Assembly: GCF_003966895.1 (NCBI RefSeq)
Contig: NZ_AP018449.1
Coordinates: forward strand, 3,179,501-3,243,500
DNA: 64,000 nt
Direction: 5' to 3'
From: Methylomusa anaerophila
GTDB taxonomy: Bacteria; Bacillota; Negativicutes; Sporomusales; Sporomusaceae
Below the pieces are notes generated by a model. The model was not told the DNA's origin and ran no database searches. It saw only the letters and a program-made list of their open reading frames with translations. The translations under genes were made by a program, and so were the position numbers. Below, in pieces: positions 56,526-64,000 of the stretch; within the stretch, counting starts at the first letter, position 1, and each line of letters opens with the position of its first letter.

Positions 56526-57251
56526 ATGAGTAACACAGACACATTGATTTTGGCAGCTTATGAAAAATTAAAAGAACAAAATCCACCGGGAAAAATAGAC
56601 AATATTGACTCTATTTGGGAAGAATTTTTAAGACTAATTAAGGACTGGCCCTATAAAAAAGATCAAATATTTACTTACGCTACTAGTACAAGTATGGGGA
56701 AAATTGCAGGTGTTACGCAGCAGGGAAGTTGTTATGAAGCCAAAAACAATTTTGAAATATTTCTAACAGATTCGACTTATGTAAATCCACGGAATGAGTA
56801 TCAAACCATTGAATCTGTACATACTACGGATTTACATAAATTTAATAAAGATGTAGAGGAACACAGTATTTCTGGCATCATTTCACTATATCTAATGTAT
56901 AGTCAAATACCTCAAGGTAAAGTGTATCGAAAATTACCATATATTGATGTGCTTCATAATGCGGTATATAATCGTATGCTTAGCTACACTAATTATAAAC
57001 ACAATTATAAGCCACGGGCACTTACTCGAAGATTTTTAAATTTAGCTTTTCAACAGTCATTTACAACAATAATCAATGAAAATAAGTTAAATAAAGTGGC
57101 TAGAAAATTAGGGATTTCAACGAAACAATCATATGTAAATAAACAAATGTACACCAGAAGCATAATTGAAGATTGTATAAATGTTTACTATTCGGATGAA
57201 AAAAGTCAATATGTTAGGGCGGCCACTGCATGGTGGATTTCTTATTTGTGA
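56526..57251 (+). CDS. Hypothetical protein, phage/plasmid-like
   Basis: 241 residues, mostly helical with basic patches in the second half (NYKPRALTRRFLNLAFQQSF, NKVARKLGISTKQSYVNKQM). No recognised domain. Only a weak GAGAGG site (about 13 nt upstream) precedes the ATG. It lies 41 nt before a gene with a sigma-like helix-turn-helix, so the two may be a unit. Confidence 0.55.
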   Translation: MSNTDTLILAAYEKLKEQNPPGKIDNIDSIWEEFLRLIKDWPYKKDQIFTYATSTSMGKIAGVTQQGSCYEAKNNFEIFLTDSTYVNPRNEYQTIESVHTTDLHKFNKDVEEHSISGIISLYLMYSQIPQGKVYRKLPYIDVLHNAVYNRMLSYTNYKHNYKPRALTRRFLNLAFQQSFTTIINENKLNKVARKLGISTKQSYVNKQMYTRSIIEDCINVYYSDEKSQYVRAATAWWISYL

Positions 57252-57292
57252 TCATTAATTGGGTTCTATGATAAATTAAAGGGGTGATTTCT

Positions 57293-57727
57293 TTGTTTAA
57301 TTATCCAGATTTTCAAGATCAAGAATATTACGATAGGGATCTTAAAGAAAGAATCGAGGCAATTGAAAAAGACCTTGAGTGGGAAGTGATGCTTAAACTG
57401 TTTAGAGATGAATATATAGATGTAAACAATAAATTTATGTCAACAAAACTTCAAATTGATTCTCCGAGAATATATAATGCGATATTTTATCGAACCCAAA
57501 AAGGTATCAAAAAAGTGGTTGATGAACTTGGCTGTAAAGGTACAACTAGATGTTGTGCTAAAGAAGGTGAAGCATCTCCCAAGGAATTAGAGGATTTTAA
57601 TAATTATCTTAAGATAAAATTTCTTTTGGATAAAAATATGAGTTATGAACAAATTGCAAATGAAATAGGTACAACTAAGCAAAATGTACATAAAAAATAT
57701 AAGAGATTAATGGAAAAATATGAATAA
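57293..57727 (+). CDS. Protein with C-terminal sigma-70-region-4-like HTH
   Basis: 144 residues. The end (LLDKNMSYEQIANEIGTTKQ, NVHKKYKRLMEKYE) is a region-4-type helix-turn-helix. The N-terminal 100 residues are helical with CKGTTRCCAKEG, a cysteine group. TTG 57293 has AAAGGGG 8 nt upstream; GTG 57284 is inside the site. Likely a regulator of the mobile module. Confidence 0.6.
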   Translation: MFNYPDFQDQEYYDRDLKERIEAIEKDLEWEVMLKLFRDEYIDVNNKFMSTKLQIDSPRIYNAIFYRTQKGIKKVVDELGCKGTTRCCAKEGEASPKELEDFNNYLKIKFLLDKNMSYEQIANEIGTTKQNVHKKYKRLMEKYE

Positions 57728-57754
57728 AAATTAAAAAACAGTTTAGAAAACTTT

Positions 57755-57811
57755 AAAAGGTTGACGGATAAAACACCCTGATTTCCCTAGGGTTTATCCG
57801 TCAACCTTTTC
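57755..57811. terminator. Strong terminator
   Basis: AAAAGGTTGACGGATAAA pairs with its complement at 57793-57810, extended by CCCT/AGGG, a stem over 18 bp, with A-runs and T-runs on both sides (bidirectional). The remaining gap to 58065 is AT-rich and shows no gene. Confidence 0.9.
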
Positions 57812-58065
57812 TGTTTTTCACTTGGTTTTCTCTAGAATGTATTCCTTGTTTGGTATAAAAATGCATGTTATTATGAATTTACAGTCAAGACAAACACAAA
57901 AAAATACAAAATTAGATAAAATTTCCTAATGGTTTTTATGTAAGACTTGCACCCTGAAAATTAAATAGCAATGGACAGAAGACAAAAGTAATTGGTATGA
58001 CACCATTAAGTGGCTACCAATTACTCATAAAATCACAGAATATTAAGAAAAAAGGATGGAAAATT

Positions 58066-58407
58066 ATGAAAAATTTTATTCAAGTTGCACCTGGAGAATT
58101 TTTATATCGTGGTAAAGTTGAGTTTTTTACTTACGATAGCAAGACTAAAAATTTAATGTTGAAATTACAATCTGGCACAGAAACGTTTAATTATCAAGAA
58201 AAACGTGAGCCCTATGAGTTTTTAATTCTACTAGATAATTACAATGAAGATCATATGCCAATTGATGGTGCTGATGAGCTTTATATTCATGTACATGGCA
58301 ATTATAGTAGCGATTTCAAAGTAATAAAGCTAATAACAGAGCTTGATTTACAGGTAAATTACAGGCCTTGGGCGGAGGCATTTGATAAAGTAAATAAAAA
58401 ATATTAA
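58066..58407 (+). CDS. Hypothetical protein
   Basis: 113 residues starting at ATG 58066 behind AAAAAAGGATGG. Beta-rich start (FIQVAPGEFLYRGKVEFFTY, KNLMLKLQSGTETFNYQEKR) and a helical end. No family recognised. First gene of a rightward block leading to the replication genes, with composition similar to them. Confidence 0.55.
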   Translation: MKNFIQVAPGEFLYRGKVEFFTYDSKTKNLMLKLQSGTETFNYQEKREPYEFLILLDNYNEDHMPIDGADELYIHVHGNYSSDFKVIKLITELDLQVNYRPWAEAFDKVNKKY

Positions 58408-58520
58408 ATAATGACTATTGCTTATATTTTTTTGAGTACGGTTGCAATAATTGGTTGACAATGAATCAGGCATGCTAACTTACAAAAAAACAAATTTACA
58501 AATAAAGGAGCAAAGATACT

Positions 58521-59612
58521 ATGGAGAATATGGAAATGGGAAATAGCACTATTGCAAATGAAATGGACATGCGGCAAAGCGTTGCCACAAGTCATGAAAG
58601 CGGATTGCAAGAAATAACAGAGTCAACTACTGGCAATGAATTTGCCAGTAGTAAAAATTTAGCTTCAAAATTCAGTGCAGTATTCGAAACCATGGATAAT
58701 TTTGAAGCACATTCATTTGCAGAAATATTTCCGGATGCAACCAAGGAAGAGTATGAAAGCCTGTTGGAAGATGTGCGAGTCCATGGGCAATATGAGCCAG
58801 TTATTATTTTTGAGGATAAAATTGCAGATGGCAGGACTCGGCAAAAAGCACAACAAGAATTAAAGCGCTCGCTGTTAGCCCAAACGTGGTTGGGTTCATC
58901 GGAAGAATTATTAAATTATCTCTATGCAAAAAGCCAACATAGAAATTTAAACAGCCAACAGCGTGCAGTTGTAGCGTTACAATTCGTTCAAGTAGAAAGA
59001 GAGTTAGCACAAAAGCGCAAAGGTATGCGTACCGATTTGAATCGGATTGTAGATGCCGTTAGAGGTAGAGCTTTAGATCAGGTAGCAAAAAAAGGCGGCA
59101 CCAACCGGACGTATATAGCCTACGCAGAAAAAATTGATAAAGAAGCCAATGAATTATTGGATTATGTAAAACGTAATGAAATACCCATTACGCAAGCAAA
59201 ATTACTGGCAGAAAAACTTAAAATTAGTCAAGATCGTCTGGCGGCTGTTAGTGAGTACAAAAAAGGCGGAAGGACAATGAGTGCTATTATTGATGAAATA
59301 AGTTACAAAAATGGCACTGGGTGTGAAACCAGCAGCGATGAAACTCAAAATCAAGGGTTTGAAGTGGATAAAATACCGGCCTTGTTCCTGTTTCAAAGTT
59401 TACAGTCTTGGCAAGACCAAGAAGCTGCGAAGACAAAAATCAAGCAAGTGGCAGAAATACTGGGTATTAACAGCAAAGAAGTCTGGTATATACCCGACAA
59501 TAATGACAAGGATGCCAAAGCCGTTTTAAAACTGATGCAGTCATTCGTGAAACGCCTCAAAATGATAAGACGGTTTTCAGCAGAAGGCCAAGAGCTAAAA
59601 CATATTTGTTAA
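58521..59612 (+). CDS. ParB/RepB-like DNA-binding protein
   Basis: 363 residues. Residues about 63-115 (HSFAEIFPDATKEEYESLLE, DVRVHGQYEPVIIFEDKIAD, GRTRQKAQQEL) are a ParB-type N-terminal domain with the GRTR box in place of GERR. A helical DNA-binding middle follows (VDAVRGRALDQVAKKGGTNR, TYIAYAEKID). The first ~60 residues are low-complexity and polar. Such proteins are common on integrative elements and phages. AAAGGAG precedes the ATG. Confidence 0.75.
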   Translation: MENMEMGNSTIANEMDMRQSVATSHESGLQEITESTTGNEFASSKNLASKFSAVFETMDNFEAHSFAEIFPDATKEEYESLLEDVRVHGQYEPVIIFEDKIADGRTRQKAQQELKRSLLAQTWLGSSEELLNYLYAKSQHRNLNSQQRAVVALQFVQVERELAQKRKGMRTDLNRIVDAVRGRALDQVAKKGGTNRTYIAYAEKIDKEANELLDYVKRNEIPITQAKLLAEKLKISQDRLAAVSEYKKGGRTMSAIIDEISYKNGTGCETSSDETQNQGFEVDKIPALFLFQSLQSWQDQEAAKTKIKQVAEILGINSKEVWYIPDNNDKDAKAVLKLMQSFVKRLKMIRRFSAEGQELKHIC

Positions 59613-59738
59613 ATTTTATTGAGTAACACCATATTATAGTGCCGTCACGGATAATTATAAATTTTTTTAAGGTGGTGATTGCCTGTTGCTGATATTATAG
59701 GAATTTATCCATAAAAAATATATTGGGAGGAAAACCTT

Positions 59739-60110
59739 ATGAGTACAGAAGTCGTTTTACAAAATAACCATGGAGTGTATACAAAGAAAAAATACGCCAG
59801 TGACTGGCTGGTGCAAATGGCGGCTATAGCCGGCAAAATGATAAATATCTACGATGTACTATATCGTTTGGATAATCCACAGCTATATCCCGATTTTAAA
59901 CCTAAGCATTCTTATGCTTGGTACTTACGTTATTATGAACGACTGAATCAATTGGAATTATCTCTGATTCAACACACTGGTTTTGCTATTTTAGGCAAAC
60001 CAGTGTGGGAGAATCTATCGTATGCTAAAGAAATTGAATTTGGTGAGACGGGAAGGGGGAATGAACTTGAATATGAATCAGCAAGTACAAGAATTAGAGA
60101 ATTTTATTAA
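59739..60110 (+). CDS. Hypothetical protein overlapping the primase gene
   Basis: 123 residues. YASDWLVQMAAIAGKMINIY and SYAWYLRYYERLNQLELSLI are helical; no domain recognised. TTGGGAGG precedes the ATG. Its 3' end overlaps the primase gene by about 50 nt in another frame, which supports joint expression. Possibly a replication accessory factor. Confidence 0.55.
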   Translation: MSTEVVLQNNHGVYTKKKYASDWLVQMAAIAGKMINIYDVLYRLDNPQLYPDFKPKHSYAWYLRYYERLNQLELSLIQHTGFAILGKPVWENLSYAKEIEFGETGRGNELEYESASTRIREFY

Positions 60111-61179
60111 TCGATTATGGGGGCGTCATCCTAAAAAAGATAACATCTTTTTGCTAGAGCGCTTAGCATATGGCGATAACTACAATAACGGTACAGGTAA
60201 CACACAAACGGTTATGCCATTGGATATACCTCGCATTGTGTCGCACTTGCAAGAGCGTGGCGATACTCACGATTTTTCCATATCTCCGGCTATTTATCAT
60301 GATATAACCAGGTCTTATGCTAATATTGCAGGACTGTATTGTTTTTGGGTAGAGTTTGATTGGGGTACGGTAGGTCACAAAAAGCGTGACCTACCCTTTG
60401 CAAGCAAAGATGAGTGTATACGTACAATAAAAAATAATTATATAAGGGCAGAGTTGAATCCTAACATGATTATGAACAGCGGTCATGGTATTCATTGCTA
60501 TTGGCTGGTGGATAGCAATTTAATTGAACAGCAGACAAAAAAACAAATCGAGCAGGTTAATGAATGGTTGTTTCAGATTGGGATTGGCATTAATCGGAAT
60601 TATTATAATGAAGTCAAAAGTATAACAAGTTTGATGCGTTCTCCCTATCCGGCGGTCAACAGAAAAATAGCATCGGAGCCAGTAGAGACAAAAATGATAG
60701 TCACACAGCAGAAAATATACCAGCTTGAAGAAATCAGAAACAATATTGCAACTTTTATTATACATACGCATAAAGAGAAAAAAGTAATTTTTAGAAAGAA
60801 AAATAATGGCGGCAAGAATCGGCCGGTTCTGCGGTTCGGTGATATCGATATGTTGGAGAAGGATGAACCCTTCATGAGTTGGCTTAGTGATAGCACTATT
60901 CTTTGCTACTACAAAAGCGATAAGTTCGGTTTTGACAGCACAAGTCATAAAGAGGCGTGGATATTTAAATATTTATATATGTGTGATTTAGATATTCCGG
61001 ATATTTATGAATTTTGCAAGCAGTATATGGATAGAAAATATCATATATTTCGCACTAGAAAGACAAGAATAGATCGATTAAAGCGTATTAAATATGAAAT
61101 TGATCTTGCCACAAAACGGGGAACTTTTCCTAAAAAAATAAGAAATGAACATATAAATCAGGAGGCATTATATGAATAA
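60061..61179 (+). CDS. Primase (archaeo-eukaryotic PrimPol type)
   Basis: 372 residues from ATG 60061 (ATG 60073 also possible; GGAAGGGGG is upstream). LYCFWVEFDWG supplies the acidic metal-binding strand and MNSGHGIHCYWLVDS is the SGxGxHxYW motif of AEP primases; SLMRSPYPAVNRK follows in the usual place. It should make primers for the element's own replication. It overlaps the helicase gene by 8 nt. Confidence 0.78.
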   Translation: MNLNMNQQVQELENFINRLWGRHPKKDNIFLLERLAYGDNYNNGTGNTQTVMPLDIPRIVSHLQERGDTHDFSISPAIYHDITRSYANIAGLYCFWVEFDWGTVGHKKRDLPFASKDECIRTIKNNYIRAELNPNMIMNSGHGIHCYWLVDSNLIEQQTKKQIEQVNEWLFQIGIGINRNYYNEVKSITSLMRSPYPAVNRKIASEPVETKMIVTQQKIYQLEEIRNNIATFIIHTHKEKKVIFRKKNNGGKNRPVLRFGDIDMLEKDEPFMSWLSDSTILCYYKSDKFGFDSTSHKEAWIFKYLYMCDLDIPDIYEFCKQYMDRKYHIFRTRKTRIDRLKRIKYEIDLATKRGTFPKKIRNEHINQEALYE

Positions 61180-62656
61180 TATTACAACAAAAGTTAAAAA
61201 AATTAGTTCTATTCAAAAGGAAAAACGAATCCAAACTTGCGGTTTTATTGGCAAAAGAAATGGTATTAATGTGATTAAACGTCCCGAAATGTTTGATTGG
61301 TTTAGAAAAAACGGACATTTATTTTTTAAAGATAAATTTAAATATGTATCAAATGCGTTTTATGGTTGGAATGGTAGATATTGGGAGACTGGAACGGAAT
61401 TTGTTGATCGGTATATATATAATGAATTTGATAGATTATATGATGTTTGTGTACGGTTAGATGATATCCCGTTACTAAGAAAAGCTGGGGAATATAAAGA
61501 CCACATTTCCTCACATCTAGTTTGGGATTGGGATGACAACTATGATAAAAAAGTTTATGTTACATTTCGTAATGGAACATTGGGGGTAAATTTAGAAGAT
61601 CGCAGTTTTGAGTTCTTAGAGCAGGATTTTGATATGAATCTTAATGCCGTTTATGCTCTTAATTATGATTTTGTAGACACAATGATGGAAGTGGATTATT
61701 GGAAAAAAAGTTTTATTGGTACCTATTTTTTACAGTATTATGAAGAATATAATTTAAACCAGTTACAACAATTTTTAGCTTCTCTTCTAATTCCCCAATA
61801 TCAACCTCAGCAAGCTTTGGTTATTCAAGGGGATGGCGGTGATGGTAAAGGCGTATTAATGGGAACTTTGAAACTGCTTTTTGGTAATGTAATTACCGAA
61901 GTAGACCCATCAAGATGGAGTGAAACTCATGCAATGGCCGCTCTGGTAGGATCGGTGTTAAATATAACTAATGAAGCACCTACTAGAGAAATTAGCTTAG
62001 ATGCATGGAAGTCCATTATTGCTAATGACCGGGTTAACGTTAACCCCAAACATGAGCGGACATATAGCTATAAACCGTATGGTAAGCATATTTTGACGGT
62101 GAATGAGCTGCCTAAAATTGCCGTGCAGAAATCAAGTGTACGGAGAATGCCAATTATCCGTACTTGTAAGTCGACGAGCGCAGAAGAAAGAAGTGTATTC
62201 TTTAAGCGGGATTTTGAAAATAATAGGGATGCGCTTATTGCATTTATGTTACAAGGTTTATTTCTTTTAAAGGAAAACGGATTCAAAGAAATTGTCGGTG
62301 ATATTGAAATGAAAAAGGAATTTATTTACGAGAATGAGTCAACAATAGGGGAGTTTATCAAAGATTGTCTGGATGTGACCGAGAAGCAGGAAGACTTTGA
62401 AAGTGTTGATGAGCTGTTTACTGCATTTCGTTATTGGAGAGATGACCATGCTCAGGGTTCAAAAGGTATTACAAAGGTAACATTTAGTAAAAAACTTAAA
62501 ACAGTGTTGTTGCTAGGTGACAAAAAAATAGAAGGTAGTGTAGTGAGAAAAATATGTGGTATAGCGACTAGAGGTTTTTCCGGGGTAGCAATAAATAAAA
62601 AATGGAAGAAAAATCTGCAAGATATAAGAAAACATGGTGGTATAAAACTAATATAA
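61172..62656 (+). CDS. SF3 helicase / plasmid-phage primase C-terminal type (D5-like)
   Basis: 494 residues. VIQGDGGDGKGVLMGTLKLL (about 222-241) is the Walker A of superfamily 3 helicases; SVLNITNEAPTRE (Walker B-like) and PYGKHILTVNELPKI (motif C, ending in the sensor Asn) follow. An N-terminal D5/DUF5906-like region precedes, and a C-terminal winged helix (GSKGITKVTFSKKLKTVLL) ends it. With the upstream PrimPol this forms a self-contained replication initiator pair. Confidence 0.85.
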   Translation: MNNITTKVKKISSIQKEKRIQTCGFIGKRNGINVIKRPEMFDWFRKNGHLFFKDKFKYVSNAFYGWNGRYWETGTEFVDRYIYNEFDRLYDVCVRLDDIPLLRKAGEYKDHISSHLVWDWDDNYDKKVYVTFRNGTLGVNLEDRSFEFLEQDFDMNLNAVYALNYDFVDTMMEVDYWKKSFIGTYFLQYYEEYNLNQLQQFLASLLIPQYQPQQALVIQGDGGDGKGVLMGTLKLLFGNVITEVDPSRWSETHAMAALVGSVLNITNEAPTREISLDAWKSIIANDRVNVNPKHERTYSYKPYGKHILTVNELPKIAVQKSSVRRMPIIRTCKSTSAEERSVFFKRDFENNRDALIAFMLQGLFLLKENGFKEIVGDIEMKKEFIYENESTIGEFIKDCLDVTEKQEDFESVDELFTAFRYWRDDHAQGSKGITKVTFSKKLKTVLLLGDKKIEGSVVRKICGIATRGFSGVAINKKWKKNLQDIRKHGGIKLI

Positions 62657-62659
62657 AGC

Positions 62660-62698
62660 AAAAAGCGACTGTAAAGTGCCTTTATGGTCGCTTTTTGT
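62660..62698 (+). terminator. Terminator after the helicase
   Basis: AAAAAGCGAC / GTCGCTTTTT, 10-bp stem, 17-nt loop; T-run within the right arm. Confidence 0.8.
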
Positions 62699-62699
62699 C

Positions 62700-63149
62700 A
62701 ATGTTGTTACAAGTTAGGAGGGAGATGTTACTTAGTGTTACTTTTATTTTCTAGTGTCAGTAATAAGGTTACAGAGTTACAGTAATATTTATAAAAAAAT
62801 AGTAATAATAATATATTTTAATAAATAATTGTTGGATTGATTGTTTTTAGTGTAACTGTTGTATTGTTTCTTTGTGTAAGTAAAGAGTAAAGGTAACGGG
62901 GGCATTGTAACTTGTTACAAGATATAGCGAATTCATAATAAGACAAGGACTGTAGCTACTGTCTGTTTGTGTAAGAAAGGATTTTGATGAAGGTTACGGC
63001 GACAATAGTATTTAATTGCAAAAGCAAAAATATTGAGCTAAAGGTTTAAATTGTATCGTTAAATGATTATTTTTTAATACGGATGCTGCTACGAACAAGA
63101 TTGAGAATTAGATGAACTGATATAAAAATGTAAAGGATGGGTCAATAGT
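62700..63149. other. Repeat-rich non-coding region, candidate replication origin
   Basis: About 450 bases without a gene. GTTAC or its complement GTAAC occurs about ten times between 62705 and 62996, often as GTTACA, GTTACT or GTTACAG, and as a palindrome TTGTAACTTGTTACAA (62905-62920). The stretch 62786-62830 is nearly pure A/T. Iteron-like repeats next to an AT-rich block and directly after primase and helicase genes fit an origin. Confidence 0.45.
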
Positions 63150-63746
63150 ATGGCAAATATTGCAATAAGAGCGGAGTTATTTAAAAAGAGTATTAGAAAT
63201 GTGAAAATAACTACGGATGCATGGTTTTATCCTAAATTTTATAGATTTAAAGGGGAAAAACTGCTAAAACGTCTTAAGGAAGATATTGAAACATGTTCTC
63301 GGCAGAAAGCGGAAAAGGCAACATTAATACAGCAACAGCGGATAGAGCAAGAAAAAGCAGAGTATTTACGAGTGATAGAAATTTTATATCCGATTCTTCA
63401 GGCTGAAGAGATAGTAAAGGTTTTTAAGATGTGGCGAATGGTAGTTGCCAATATGGATGATTTTCAAACTCATTTATGCTGGGTATATGATAGCAAAAGA
63501 TGGTATCTAAAAAATTCATGTGACCCAGGTTATATTACGTGGATGAAGGAAGGGAAAAATGCGCCAATTTTACGGCGATGGTTTGATAGAGATTTTAAAT
63601 ATATGCTTAGAATAACTGCAACCGAGGAAGAGATTAAAGCCTTGTTAACTATTTGTAAAGAGTTTCATATTGGGCAAACCATGTCACAGGAGAAAATGGA
63701 TAGTATAATCGTTATGGATTTGTTAACGGAAAAGGTTTATCCGTGA
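63150..63746 (+). CDS. Hypothetical protein
   Basis: 198 residues. Basic N-terminus (FKKSIRNVKITTDAWFYPKF), a coiled-coil segment (KEDIETCSRQKAEKATLIQQ, QRIEQEKAEYLRVIEIL, about 45-80), then a tryptophan-rich middle. No domain recognised. A weak AAAGGATGG site precedes the ATG. Probably an accessory gene of the replicon. Confidence 0.55.
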   Translation: MANIAIRAELFKKSIRNVKITTDAWFYPKFYRFKGEKLLKRLKEDIETCSRQKAEKATLIQQQRIEQEKAEYLRVIEILYPILQAEEIVKVFKMWRMVVANMDDFQTHLCWVYDSKRWYLKNSCDPGYITWMKEGKNAPILRRWFDRDFKYMLRITATEEEIKALLTICKEFHIGQTMSQEKMDSIIVMDLLTEKVYP

Positions 63747-64000
63747 TAAACATTATCAGTGGGCGCCACTGATATGGGGGAGAGAACCTTCGCTGCGCTT
63801 CGGTTCTTGTGCAAGGGTTAACAGTCAGCTAGAAGCTTGCTTCTCACAAGAGAACAATGATCTGCAAGCTTGTCTTGCAGACTATTTGAGCGCAGCGAAA
63901 ATAGTATATATCTAGAAGAGTAGATATATAGAAAAAAGTATATATAGAAATGAGTGCACTCTCAGATTATCCCAAATGCACTACTGGATTATTGGGGATG
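63747..64000. other. Cluster of inverted repeats at the window edge
   Basis: Perfect or near-perfect hairpins follow one another: ATCAGTGGGCGCCACTGAT (63756-63774), GAACC-TTCGCTGCGCTTC-GGTTC (63785-63807), GAAGC-TT-GCTTC (63832-63843) and TCTGCAAG-CTTGT-CTTGCAGA (63871-63891), then repeats of TAGATATATAG/AGTATATATAG. No gene is visible. It could be a transfer or replication origin or the leader of a gene beyond the window. Confidence 0.45.

Noticed and set aside
1..64000. tRNA, rRNA or tmRNA genes
   Set aside because: Scanning by eye for the T-loop GGTTCGAATCC type signature and cloverleaf context gave no convincing hit; GTTCGA within the pump gene is coding.

Overview
The window looks like a low-GC chromosome segment of a diderm Firmicute (Negativicutes, probably Sporomusa/Pelosinus-like). 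Ribosome binding sites are strong AGGAGG types and regulators are of Firmicutes kind, yet there is an RND efflux pump (5.5-9.9 kb) and a signal-peptide beta-barrel protein ending in Phe (54.8-55.5 kb), which require an outer membrane. The taxon is inferred, not proven. No tRNA, rRNA or CRISPR was seen.

Layout. (1) 0-14 kb, fairly ordinary chromosome: ABC-ATPase remnant, flavin reductase, MsrB, a leftward sensor kinase/response regulator pair, three small genes including an Arg/Glu-rich repeat protein, an RND pump (no TolC), an SDR oxidoreductase, a frameshifted DUF4405 gene, a membrane HExxH protein, a 165-bp inverted-repeat element and an NlpC/P60 hydrolase. (2) 14.2-24 kb, a decayed accessory block: MCP, IS4-like, permease, AraC and transposon-ATPase fragments and frameshifted TetR and GrpB genes, mixed with intact genes (ferredoxin-type aldo-keto reductase, XRE, diguanylate cyclase, ArsR, iron-sulfur flavoprotein, RACo-like ASKHA protein). 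(3) 24.3-43 kb, a plasmid/defence block: ParA-ParB, a truncated replication gene, a zinc-ribbon/HEPN pair, an HNH nuclease with an EVE-like N-terminus, and a four-gene operon (PRTase-like, ORC/CDC6-like ATPase, unknown protein, N6-adenine methylase). Its third gene is split by a 3,084-bp transposon with a 6-bp target duplication. An IS256 element split by an IS66 element follows. (4) 43-53.3 kb, a striking array of small same-strand cassettes (AbrB/RelE, MNT/HEPN, a pRiA4b ORF-3 protein, an HTH protein with a HEPN fragment, RDD, Phd/RelE, small unknown genes). (5) 53.3-64 kb: membrane protein, XRE regulator, outer-membrane protein, small genes, and a replicon-like module (ParB-like, PrimPol-type primase, SF3 helicase) with a repeat-rich non-coding tail.

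The array in (4), whose junctions also occur at 14.9 and 24.2 kb, is the most unusual structure. Each cassette starts at a GGTGCC core followed by a conserved ~17-nt segment and, in most cases, a different intrinsic terminator. The left side of the core is one of two types. Type A is the promoter/leader/first ~60 codons of a DUF255 thioredoxin-like gene, cut at its Cys-His-Trp-Cys motif (four copies). Type B is a ~230-bp end with up to three 16-bp repeats at fixed spacing (four copies, plus two distal remnants). This fits repeated site-specific insertion into a DUF255 gene, giving an integron-like array rich in toxin-antitoxin and HEPN genes. No recombinase lies in the window. The second main candidate is the methylase-linked PRTase/ATPase operon.
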